Source: Rhodobacteraceae bacterium Water-Bin34 (GTDB lineage Bacteria; Pseudomonadota; Alphaproteobacteria; Rhodobacterales; Rhodobacteraceae). Taken from it: a stretch of DNA of 34,789 nucleotides. Shown in pieces: positions 19,194 to 27,015 of the stretch (position 1 is its first letter; each line of letters opens with the position of its first letter). A model generated the notes under the pieces. That model had not been told where the DNA came from. It saw nothing but the letters and a program-made list of their open reading frames with translations, and did not search any database. Both the position numbers and the translations under genes were made by a program. Location of the stretch: positions 1 through 34,789 of the forward strand of contig FZLS01000026.1 of the NCBI GenBank assembly GCA_900197625.1. Reading direction: 5' to 3'.

Positions 19194-20029
19194 CAATTTA
19201 TATTATTTAATATGTTTGCATGATGTTCAATGTGATCTCTCATAAAGCTCATTATGAAAAAGTAACTATGATCATAACCATCTGAAAATCTAAACTGCCC
19301 TTTTTGTTCACGCATGTTCATTGCATTTTTTAATGCTTCTGGCTGTAACAAATCTAAAAAATTATCTGCATTGCCTTGATCAATAAGAACATTTGAATGA
19401 AAGCCTACCTTTTGCATTAAAATTGTAGAATCGTATTTTTCCCAATTTGCCTTATCTGTTCCTAGATATTCTTTGAATTGTTTTTGGCCCCATTCCGACA
19501 TTGTAGGATTTGCGATAGGTGCAAATGCTGAAACTGATTGATATTGGTTTGGTAAAGACATTGCTATTGTTAATGCGCCGTGCCCGCCCATTGAATGTCC
19601 AGTTATGCCTTGTGCATTTTCAAGAAGAGGGAAATTTTTGAATATTAATTTTGGTAGTTCAGCTGTTATATAGTCCCACATTTGAAAATTATCAGACCAT
19701 TTACCATTTGTAGCATTTACATAGAAGCCTGCACCTTGCCCTAAATCATAATCATCGTGATTTGGTACATTCTCTCCTCGAGGTGATGTATCAGGAAAAA
19801 TTAAAGCAACTCCATTTTCAGCAGCCCAACCTTGTGCAGCAGATTTGACCATTGCATTTTCGTGAGTGCAGGTAAGTCCTGATAGGTACCATAGAACAGG
19901 AACGCTTTTAACTTTTGCTTGAGGGGGAATATAAACTGCAAAAGTCATATCGCATTTGCAGCATTCTGAGTAATGTTTATAGACACCTTGAGTGCCTTCA
20001 AAACAAAAGTTTTCTGATAAAATTTCCAT
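19193..20029 (-). CDS. fghA: S-formylglutathione hydrolase
   Basis: Esterase-D-type alpha/beta hydrolase of 278 residues that releases formate and glutathione from S-formylglutathione, the second step of glutathione-dependent formaldehyde oxidation. The catalytic triad is visible: nucleophile S146 in GHSMGGHGAL, D222 in DQGNADNFL, and H254 in GYDHSYFF. YLSGLTCTHEN forms the oxyanion region. It lies 26 bases after adhC, in the same direction, completing the pathway. Confidence 0.96.
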   Translation of the reverse strand: MEILSENFCFEGTQGVYKHYSECCKCDMTFAVYIPPQAKVKSVPVLWYLSGLTCTHENAMVKSAAQGWAAENGVALIFPDTSPRGENVPNHDDYDLGQGAGFYVNATNGKWSDNFQMWDYITAELPKLIFKNFPLLENAQGITGHSMGGHGALTIAMSLPNQYQSVSAFAPIANPTMSEWGQKQFKEYLGTDKANWEKYDSTILMQKVGFHSNVLIDQGNADNFLDLLQPEALKNAMNMREQKGQFRFSDGYDHSYFFIMSFMRDHIEHHANILNNIN

Positions 20030-20055
20030 CTGAACTTATTTATCCAATGTAATAA

Positions 20056-21168
20056 TTAAAATTCGACTACAGCACGTATTGATTTACCTTCATGCATTAA
20101 ATCAAAACCTTTATTAATATCTTCTAACTTCAGCTTATGTGTAATCATAGAATCTATTTCTATTTTGCCATCCATATACCAATCTACAATTTTAGGTACA
20201 TCCGTTCTACCGCTAGCACCTCCAAAAGCTGTTCCACGCCAAACGCGTCCAGTTACTAATTGAAAAGGTCGTGTGGAAATTTCTGCACCAGCAGCAGCAA
20301 CGCCAATAATTATGCTTTCACCCCAACCTTTATGTGCAGCTTCTAATGCAGTTCGCATGACGCCAGTATTTCCTGTTGCATCAAATGTATAATCTGCACC
20401 ACCGCCTGTAAGCTCAACGAGGTGTGCAACAAGGTCACCGCTTACGTCACCTGGATTTACAAAGTGTGTCATTCCAAATTCTTTGGCTAAAGCTTCTTTG
20501 CTATTGTTTAGATCAACACCAACAATTTGATCTGCACCAGCTAAACGCAAGCCTTGTACAACGTTGAGACCAATTCCACCCAATCCAAATACAATTGCAG
20601 TTGATCCAATTTCAACTTTGGCAGTATTTATAACTGCACCTATTCCAGTTGTTACACCACATCCAATATAGCATATTTTATCAAATGGAGCATCCTTTCG
20701 AACTTTAGCTAACGCAATCTCTGGCATCACTGTATGGTTCGAAAAAGTAGAGCACCCCATGTAATGGAGAATTGGCGTGCCATCCATCATGGAAAAACGT
20801 GATGTCCCATCAGGCATTACACCGGCACCTTGTGTGCTTCGAATTTTTTGACATAAATTTGTTTTTGGATTTAAGCAATATTCACATTCGCGGCATTCAG
20901 GAGTATATAACGGTATAACATGATCGCCTACTTCTAGACTTGTAACGCCTTCACCAATCTCAATAACAATTCCTGCACCTTCATGGCCTAAAATAGCTGG
21001 AAAGGCACCTTCTGGATCATCACCAGAGCGAGTAAATTCATCTGTATGACAAATACCTGTTGCTTTTATTTCTATTAAAACTTCACCAAATTTTGGGCCT
21101 TCTAAATTTACATCCATGACTTGAAGAGGCTGCCCTGCGGCTAATGCAACTGCTGCGCGTGTAATCAT
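20056..21168 (-). CDS. adhC: S-(hydroxymethyl)glutathione dehydrogenase / class III alcohol dehydrogenase
   Basis: Zinc- and NAD-dependent glutathione-linked formaldehyde dehydrogenase, 370 residues from the ATG at 21168. Catalytic-zinc ligands are in GICHTDEFT, GHEGAG and YIGCGVTTG. The structural-zinc loop CRECEYCLNPKTNLC has four cysteines. GLGGIGLNVV binds NAD. An ATG at 21180 is in frame, but GGAG lies 6 bases before 21168, and the protein then begins MITRAAVAL, as family members do. It detoxifies or oxidises formaldehyde from methylated compounds together with fghA. A promoter-like element with a palindrome lies just upstream. Confidence 0.96.
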   Translation of the reverse strand: MITRAAVALAAGQPLQVMDVNLEGPKFGEVLIEIKATGICHTDEFTRSGDDPEGAFPAILGHEGAGIVIEIGEGVTSLEVGDHVIPLYTPECRECEYCLNPKTNLCQKIRSTQGAGVMPDGTSRFSMMDGTPILHYMGCSTFSNHTVMPEIALAKVRKDAPFDKICYIGCGVTTGIGAVINTAKVEIGSTAIVFGLGGIGLNVVQGLRLAGADQIVGVDLNNSKEALAKEFGMTHFVNPGDVSGDLVAHLVELTGGGADYTFDATGNTGVMRTALEAAHKGWGESIIIGVAAAGAEISTRPFQLVTGRVWRGTAFGGASGRTDVPKIVDWYMDGKIEIDSMITHKLKLEDINKGFDLMHEGKSIRAVVEF

Positions 21169-21191
21169 ATTAGTCTCCATATTTCTAAAGC

Positions 21192-21205
21192 TTTATTTAA
21201 ATAAA
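21192..21205. promoter_or_regulatory. 14-bp perfect palindrome, possible operator of adhC
   Basis: TTTATTTAAATAAA is its own reverse complement. It lies 24 bases upstream of the adhC ATG, immediately downstream of the proposed -10 element, about where transcription would begin. It is pure A/T in an AT-rich gap, so chance is a real possibility. Confidence 0.3.
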
Positions 21206-21213
21206 TAGTTTGG

Positions 21214-21242
21214 TAAATATATTTTCTTTAATAGCCTATCAA
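21214..21242 (-). promoter_or_regulatory. Sigma-70-like promoter for adhC-fghA
   Basis: On the minus strand TTGATA (21242-21237) and TATTTA (21219-21214) are separated by exactly 17 bases in the 98-base gap between the SDR gene and adhC. It would allow adhC and downstream genes to be transcribed separately from the amidinotransferase and SDR genes. Confidence 0.5.
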
Positions 21243-21266
21243 TAAAAAATAATTTAACAAATACTA

Positions 21267-22019
21267 TTATTTTATGCCTATTTTTTCTCTAATTTTTTCA
21301 TCCCGCAATGAAACAGTTTGGCCTAACCAATCATCTGCCTCTGAAGTCGTCATCCAAGCCAAAGCCATTGCTGGCCAAAGTGGATCAATGTGTTCTTCCC
21401 AAGGAATTTCACTCACACGATTAATACCTGACTTGGCTATACTTTTTTGCATATCTGTAGCTACTGTACCTGGTGATAATGTCAGAGCTCTAATGCCGTT
21501 TTTTACTTCTTCAATATGAAGGCAAGCAGTTAAATGATGAACAGCAGCCTTTGAAGAACAATAATGAGCCCAACCGCTTAAGGCGGTTGTTGCCGCTCCT
21601 GAACCTACATTTAATATGGTACCACCATGATTAGATTTCATAATTGGCAAAGCATATCTAATTCCATAGTAAAGACCTTTTAAGTTTATATCGATCAGTT
21701 GTCCCCATGCAACTGGGTCAGAGTGTTCAATGCGTTGTATTGGGTCAATGATGCCTGCATTATTTATTAAGACATCTATCGTTCCAAAAGCTTTTGATGA
21801 TTTCATCATTAGATCATTAACTTGAGATGGGTCAGCTACATCACATTCAATAGCCAGTGCATTTTTACCAAGTTTATTTGCTATTTCTTCAATTTTATTT
21901 TTTGAGCGTGCAGCTAAAACAACATTTGCATTTAAGTCAGAAAAATAGTGTGCAGATGCTTCACCAATACCACGTGAAGCACCTGTAATTATGACTGTTT
22001 TATTTGTGAAATCTAACAT
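21267..22019 (-). CDS. Short-chain dehydrogenase/reductase (SDR), substrate unknown
   Basis: Classical SDR of 250 residues. The cofactor motif is TGASRGIG (12-19), NNAG follows at 86-89, and the catalytic triad is S140, Y153 and K157 (YCSSK). An acidic residue clearly selecting NAD is not seen after the second strand (LAARSKNK), which leaves NADP possible. The substrate cannot be deduced. It is 28 bases downstream of the amidinotransferase gene and in the same direction, so the two may share a message. Confidence 0.87.
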   Translation of the reverse strand: MLDFTNKTVIITGASRGIGEASAHYFSDLNANVVLAARSKNKIEEIANKLGKNALAIECDVADPSQVNDLMMKSSKAFGTIDVLINNAGIIDPIQRIEHSDPVAWGQLIDINLKGLYYGIRYALPIMKSNHGGTILNVGSGAATTALSGWAHYCSSKAAVHHLTACLHIEEVKNGIRALTLSPGTVATDMQKSIAKSGINRVSEIPWEEHIDPLWPAMALAWMTTSEADDWLGQTVSLRDEKIREKIGIK

Positions 22020-22047
22020 TTTTAAATATTAATTCTTTCAAGATAAA

Positions 22048-23169
22048 TCACATTTTAGGGAAATAATCCTCACATTTGCCTTCACGATAAACATCTGCAG
22101 TACAGCAATGAAGGCCACCTCCAAATGCATAGGCATCTCTTAACTCTACCTCAACAACCTCCATGCCAAGTTTATCCATTTGCTCTGCTTGATAAACTTC
22201 TGACTTTTCAACACATACAGTTTTTGGATCTAAAACCAAAACATTCATTGATAGCCAAGTTGAAGAATAACACAAAGGCGGTGGAGCATTATGTGCTGGT
22301 TGGGCTGAGTCTACTATGTCCCAACCATTATCATTAAACATTCTTCGCTGCTCTTCAGGAAGTCGGCGCTGTGGATTGTTTAATATTAATCCTGGGCGTA
22401 GGGGCGTAAAAGTTGCATCAATATGAATTGGATAAGGATCCCCTGGGAAATTAACTGAGTGTACACGATGCTCAGGAAAATGACGTCGTAGCCATTCGAT
22501 ACCTTTTTCATTGGTCGTAAATCCATGTTGTACTACCAAATCTCTACCAAATCTTAAAACATCAGCCGCATCAAAAAGTGGTTCTTCTTCTGTTGTCACA
22601 AAAAACTTTTCTTCAGCCCATTTTAAGCGTTGTTCGTTTCCAATCTTATCCGATAAGTAATCTGGATGATAATCAGCATCAGTCAATCGTGGTTTAGGAG
22701 CTGATTCATGACGAAATTTTGGATCTTCATTAAAATAGTCTTGCATTAAGGGACGGTAGTTTAAATATTCAAACCAACGACATCTATATGACATTGTTGC
22801 TTCTAATATTTCAGAACCAACTGTTAGTAAAACATCCCTAGGGGGCATGCATCCAAATTGACTTTCTGTTTTAAAATCAGGAGTTATAGCTGGCATGCTA
22901 TGGTCAATTGACGTTGGGCGGTCAACTTTAATACCGCGATTTTTCAGTTGACTGGCAAAGTTATCTAAGAGTTCATTTGCACGATCAATTGTTTCTTGTG
23001 GGCGACGACCCCATTGTCCACGCATGTCGCTATCTTCTGGTACTTTTGCATCTAATGCAGGTTCTTCAGGAGGAATATGGCAATCGTCAGCTCTTCCAAC
23101 GATTACATGTTTTAATGGATCCCATTCATTCCAGCTATTAACAATTGTTTTTTCAGGCGACCAAGACAT
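22048..23169 (-). CDS. Arginine:glycine amidinotransferase-like enzyme (AGAT family)
   Basis: Transfers an amidino group from arginine to an amine acceptor. Length is 373 residues from the ATG at 23169, which has GGAGAG 5 bases upstream; a TTG at 23181 is less likely. The whole protein follows the AGAT pattern: NSWNEWDPLKHVIVGRA, MPPRDVLLTVG, EPLFDAADVLRFGRD, GIEWLRRHFPEHRV, HIDATF (H249, D251), YSSTWLSMN, and the active-site cysteine C355 in GGGLHCCTAD. All catalytic positions known from human AGAT appear kept. Two acceptor-pocket positions, equivalent to human N300 and M302, are Y246 and I248 here, so the acceptor may not be glycine. Bacterial relatives include CyrA, SxtG and the more distant StrB. 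Confidence 0.88.
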   Translation of the reverse strand: MSWSPEKTIVNSWNEWDPLKHVIVGRADDCHIPPEEPALDAKVPEDSDMRGQWGRRPQETIDRANELLDNFASQLKNRGIKVDRPTSIDHSMPAITPDFKTESQFGCMPPRDVLLTVGSEILEATMSYRCRWFEYLNYRPLMQDYFNEDPKFRHESAPKPRLTDADYHPDYLSDKIGNEQRLKWAEEKFFVTTEEEPLFDAADVLRFGRDLVVQHGFTTNEKGIEWLRRHFPEHRVHSVNFPGDPYPIHIDATFTPLRPGLILNNPQRRLPEEQRRMFNDNGWDIVDSAQPAHNAPPPLCYSSTWLSMNVLVLDPKTVCVEKSEVYQAEQMDKLGMEVVEVELRDAYAFGGGLHCCTADVYREGKCEDYFPKM

Positions 23170-23324
23170 TTTTCTCTCCAAATTAATCGTTTTGACAGAA
23201 CTTCATCTAAGATATTTTTGCAACTAAATTATGAATAATAATAGCTTAAATTAATAATTTTAGTTACTTTGATGGTTGTTCATTTGGTCCATAGGTTTAA
23301 AGTTATAAAAAAATAGGTATGAAT

Positions 23325-24671
23325 ATGAAAAATAGCTTATCAGAATCTGCTCAACAATTATTAGACATTGCAAAACAAGCAGGTGCACACTCAGCAGATG
23401 TTTTGATGGTAGATGGAACATCAGTATCAATAGATGTTCGAGAAGGAGAGTTGGAGCATGCTGAAAGAGCTGAGGGTGTAGATATTGGCCTTCGTGTTAT
23501 TCAAGGTGATCGACAAGCATCAGTGTCTATTTCGGATTTAAGTAAAAATGCGATGGAACAGATGGCTGAACGCTGCATAGCCATGGCGAATGAAGCCCCT
23601 CGAGATCCGTATTGTGGGTTAGCTACATCTCAAGAATTTGCTGCAGATTGGAATGCTGAGCAATTGGAATTATTTGACGCTTCACCTGCTCCAACAGCTG
23701 AATATCTCAAAGAAATGGCTGCCAGAGCAGAAGCATCTGCCTTGTCCATAAAAGGTGTTTCAAAAGCGCAAGGCGCGTCTTCTTCGTTAAGTGATATGTC
23801 AATTCACCTGGCAACAAGTAATGGTTTTTCAGGAGGATATAGGCGTACATCTCATTCTATTTCCTGCGTTGCTATATCTGGGGAAGGTTTAAATATGGAG
23901 CGTGATTGGTGTGGAGAATCTCATAGCCATTATGGGGCTGTCCCAACTCCTGAAGAGATAGGCTGTTTGGCGGGTGAAAGAGCTGTTGCGCGCGCTGGTG
24001 CTGTAAGGCCACCTACAGGATTTTTTCCAGTTTTATTTGATGAGCGCGTTTCATCAAGTCTCATAGGTCATTTAGTTGCTGCAATAAATGGTGCATCTAT
24101 TGTAAGGGGGTCAAGCTGGCTGAAAAATTATCTTGGAGAACAAATTTTACCTTCAAATCTGTCACTCTTTGAAGACCCCAGTAGAAAATCTATGGCAGGC
24201 TCTAAACCTTTTGACGCTGAGGGATTATTAGCAAAACCGCGCCATGTCATAAAAAATGGAATTCTAGAGGGTTGGACATTAGACCTTAGCACAGCAAAAC
24301 AGCTAGATATGAAAAGTACTGCTAATGCATCACGTGGTGTAGGGTCTGCGCCATCGCCAAGCAGTGGTAATTTACAATTATCAGAAGGTAATGAAACAAA
24401 AGAAGATTTAATTGCAAAGATGGGAACAGGTCTCATCGTTACCTCTATGATTGGGTCTACAATTAATCCCAATACTGGTGACTATTCTCGTGGCGCTTCA
24501 GGGTTTTGGGTGGAAAATGGTCATATTGTTGGGCCTGTAAATGAATGTACAATTGCTGGGAATTTATTGGAGATGTTAAAAAGAATAATTCCAGCAAATG
24601 ATGCAAGAAAAAATCTTTCGCGTGTTGTTCCTAGTTTGCTTATTGATGGATTAACCATTGCCGGAAAATGA
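23325..24671 (+). CDS. pmbA: PmbA/TldE-type metalloprotease-complex protein
   Basis: TldD/PmbA-family protein, 448 residues from the ATG at 23325. It lacks the HExxxH zinc motif of TldD, so it is the TldE/PmbA partner, which with TldD matures modified peptides and degrades CcdA in E. coli. Typical segments are DVLMVDGTSVSIDVREGELEHAE near the N-terminus, ARAGAVRPPTGFFPVLFDERV, and SGFWVENGHIVGPVNECTIAGNL near the C-terminus. An ATG at 23319 is in frame, but an AGG element is 7 bases from 23325 and only one base from 23319. No tldD is in the window. Confidence 0.92.
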   Translation: MKNSLSESAQQLLDIAKQAGAHSADVLMVDGTSVSIDVREGELEHAERAEGVDIGLRVIQGDRQASVSISDLSKNAMEQMAERCIAMANEAPRDPYCGLATSQEFAADWNAEQLELFDASPAPTAEYLKEMAARAEASALSIKGVSKAQGASSSLSDMSIHLATSNGFSGGYRRTSHSISCVAISGEGLNMERDWCGESHSHYGAVPTPEEIGCLAGERAVARAGAVRPPTGFFPVLFDERVSSSLIGHLVAAINGASIVRGSSWLKNYLGEQILPSNLSLFEDPSRKSMAGSKPFDAEGLLAKPRHVIKNGILEGWTLDLSTAKQLDMKSTANASRGVGSAPSPSSGNLQLSEGNETKEDLIAKMGTGLIVTSMIGSTINPNTGDYSRGASGFWVENGHIVGPVNECTIAGNLLEMLKRIIPANDARKNLSRVVPSLLIDGLTIAGK

Positions 24672-25431
24672 TCTCAATTTATTAAGAAATGCAGCTATTG
24701 GGGCTGGTAAGATTGCAATGCGGTTTTATCAAAAAAACCCTATTTCTTGGGACAAGGGAGATGGACAAGGCCCTGTAAGTGAAGCGGACTTAGAAATTGA
24801 TAAAATGTTATTTGATTATCTATCAAAAGCTAGGCCAGATTATAGTTTTTTATCAGAAGAAGCTGAAAATAATACTGATAGGTATACTACAAAAAACGTT
24901 TTTATAATTGATCCTATTGATGGAACGAAGTCTTTTTTAAATGGGCATGAAAATTTTGCAACATCTATCGCGGTTGCGCGCAATGGAGTCATTCATACTG
25001 CTGTTGTTTATTTACCAGCAAAAGACTTACTTTATGATGCACAAAAAGATGAAGGCTCAAGATTAAATGGAGTGCAAATTCATACTGGAAACAATACAAA
25101 CATTAATGGTGCGCGTATTTTAGCATCCGAGTCTCAAAGCAACCCCAAACTATGGAAGGATACCCCACCTCCTATTGAAAGGCATTTTAGATCTTCATTA
25201 GCATATAGATTGTGTTTGGTTGCTGAAGGTAGGTTTGATGGGATGATGACACTTCGACCAACTTGGGAATGGGATGTTGCCGCTGGAAATTTAATATGCA
25301 CAGAAGCTGGATGTGAAGTCAGAACACAAGAGGGCGATTGTCCCATTTATAATTCTGAAGCCTCAAAAATGAATGGTATGATTGCAGGTAATTCAATACT
25401 TGTTAATAAACTTCTGGGATATATTAAGTAG
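24658..25431 (+). CDS. CysQ/inositol monophosphatase family phosphatase
   Basis: Metal-dependent phosphatase of 257 residues. Metal ligands are in LSEEAE (about 66-71) and DPIDGTKSFLNG (85-96), with the late WEWDVAAGNLICTEAG. Candidates are 3'(2'),5'-bisphosphate nucleotidase (CysQ, removing PAP) or inositol/histidinol monophosphatase; the sequence does not decide, but the alphaproteobacterial pmbA neighbour favours the CysQ-like annotation. The start is TTG at 24658, overlapping pmbA by 14 bases. Confidence 0.85.
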   Translation: MPENDLNLLRNAAIGAGKIAMRFYQKNPISWDKGDGQGPVSEADLEIDKMLFDYLSKARPDYSFLSEEAENNTDRYTTKNVFIIDPIDGTKSFLNGHENFATSIAVARNGVIHTAVVYLPAKDLLYDAQKDEGSRLNGVQIHTGNNTNINGARILASESQSNPKLWKDTPPPIERHFRSSLAYRLCLVAEGRFDGMMTLRPTWEWDVAAGNLICTEAGCEVRTQEGDCPIYNSEASKMNGMIAGNSILVNKLLGYIK

Positions 25432-25478
25432 ACTGTTATAAACCCATTAGAAGATTACTTATAAATAAAGGCAATAGA

Positions 25479-25721
25479 ATGACGCAAAGATTGCATATGG
25501 TGTTTGGTGGCGAACTCAAAAACCCTACAACTAAAGAATTTAGAAATAGTGATGAAATTGATATCGTTGGAATTTATCCAAATTATGAAGCGGCTTATAG
25601 TGCGTGGAAAGCAAAAGCTCACCAAACTGTAGACAATGCACATACAAGATATTTTATTGCCCATCTTCATCGGCTAAGAGATGAGGATCATGCTGCAAGT
25701 CCAACTGAAGAGCTAGGATGA
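25479..25721 (+). CDS. DUF4170 small protein
   Basis: Conserved alphaproteobacterial protein of 80 residues with MVFGGELKNP near the start, VGIYPNYEAAYSAWKAKAHQTVDNAHTRYF in pieces through the middle, and a C-terminal LHRLRDED. It has no known function. It is regularly found between the pmbA/inositol-phosphatase pair and waaA, which suggests a role tied to envelope or lipid A synthesis, but that is inference from position. Its stop lies 4 bases before the waaA start, so the two are coupled. Confidence 0.87.
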   Translation: MTQRLHMVFGGELKNPTTKEFRNSDEIDIVGIYPNYEAAYSAWKAKAHQTVDNAHTRYFIAHLHRLRDEDHAASPTEELG

Positions 25722-25725
25722 TTTT

Positions 25726-27015
25726 TTGCAAAGACTTTCATTTGGCATAATTGTTAATTACTTAGTTGCATATTTATTGCAGCCTTATGAAAAATCAAAA
25801 ATTGCAAAAGCATACGAACAATCAAAAATTTCTAAAGATCTATTTGAACAACTACAGGGTATTACAAACCAAAGGACCGAAAAGAAAATACTAATTTGGT
25901 TGCATGCAGAGTCTTTAACGCAGGCAGATAACTTTAATGAAATAATTTCCCATTTTGAAGATAAAAAAGATCTTGAGTTTTTACTTACCACTGAAGAAAG
26001 TTACGGAGATCAAGAGTTTCATATGCCAGGCATTCATCAATGCCTTCCATTAGATCATCCCACCTTTGTTCGTCAATTTATAGATCATTGGAAGCCTAAT
26101 TCTTTGGTTTGGCTGTCTGATAGAATTAGGCCAATATTATTACATAGGGTTGCAAAATCTAATATCCCAGCAATTTATGCAAATGCTAGCCTCGTTCCGG
26201 TAAGGGCAAAAGCATTTTTAATATTTCGTACATTTATAAAAGTATATTTGTCTTACTTCGATCGTATTTTGGCTAAGTCTGATGAATCGGCAAAGGATTT
26301 GAGACGCATAAAAGAAGTGCGAACAAAACTTGAAGTTCTAGGCACAATGCAAACAGGTGCACGTGCTTTACCTTATGACGAAATGTTAAGATCTAAATTT
26401 TCTACAATACAAGATAATCGTTTTTTGTGGTTGGCAGCACATGTAGTGCCAGGTGAAATAGCCGCATTGGGAAAAACACAAAGACGGGTTTCTAGGAATC
26501 TTCAAGGCTTATTGTTAATTCTTCATATGGATGATTTAGATGAGGCAAAGACTGCACAGGTTAAACTTTCTGCATTAAGTTTAAAAGTTCAATTGTATAA
26601 CCAAGATATTATTCCTGACATAAATACAGAGATATTAATTGTCAGTGGCTCAGAGAATTTAGGAATGTGGTATAGATTGGCCGCTGTTTGCTTTTTAGGA
26701 GGATCTCTTGTCCAAAGTGGAGGTGCTGACCCATTTGAAGCAGCCGCATTAGGATCGGCTATTCTTCATGGACCCTATACTCAAAATTATCAAAACGATT
26801 TTGATCGTTTGCTTGATGCAGGTGGAGCGCGTCTGGTATACAATTCAGAAATGTTATCTAATGCACTTGTAGATACGATGTCACCTGATCGAGCGGCAAC
26901 AATGGCACATGCTGCTTGGGAGGTGTGTTCTGCAGGTGCTGAAGTAAACGATCGTATTATTGAATTGTTGGATGGCTATTTAGAGAAGGAAGAAAACCTT
27001 GAATCGTCCACCTAA
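25726..27015 (+). CDS. waaA: 3-deoxy-D-manno-octulosonic acid (Kdo) transferase, divergent Rhodobacterales-type
   Basis: Adds Kdo to lipid IVA at the inner membrane. Length is 429 residues with a hydrophobic N-terminus. GT-B family markers are WLHAESLTQADNF (cf. WIHAVSVGE), LPLDHPTFVRQFIDHWKP, NASLV, FLWLAAHV, and LGGSL...GGADPFEAAALGSAILHGP for the Kdo-donor side. The acceptor-side motif RGKE.P.R..ER.G, with its proposed catalytic glutamate, is not recognisable; the region reads QSKISKDLFEQL. The C-terminal MAHAAWEVCSAGAEVNDRII reminds me of roseobacter WaaA. The start is a TTG at 25726 with AGGA 7 bases upstream; the nearby ATG at 25718 is out of frame and soon stops. Confidence 0.85.
   Translation: MQRLSFGIIVNYLVAYLLQPYEKSKIAKAYEQSKISKDLFEQLQGITNQRTEKKILIWLHAESLTQADNFNEIISHFEDKKDLEFLLTTEESYGDQEFHMPGIHQCLPLDHPTFVRQFIDHWKPNSLVWLSDRIRPILLHRVAKSNIPAIYANASLVPVRAKAFLIFRTFIKVYLSYFDRILAKSDESAKDLRRIKEVRTKLEVLGTMQTGARALPYDEMLRSKFSTIQDNRFLWLAAHVVPGEIAALGKTQRRVSRNLQGLLLILHMDDLDEAKTAQVKLSALSLKVQLYNQDIIPDINTEILIVSGSENLGMWYRLAAVCFLGGSLVQSGGADPFEAAALGSAILHGPYTQNYQNDFDRLLDAGGARLVYNSEMLSNALVDTMSPDRAATMAHAAWEVCSAGAEVNDRIIELLDGYLEKEENLESST

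Noticed and set aside
23170-23324. Riboswitch (glycine or guanidine class) in the leader of the amidinotransferase gene
   Set aside because: The gap is about 155 bases of AT-rich sequence. It contains one bulged inverted repeat (23222-23265) but no recognisable aptamer core.
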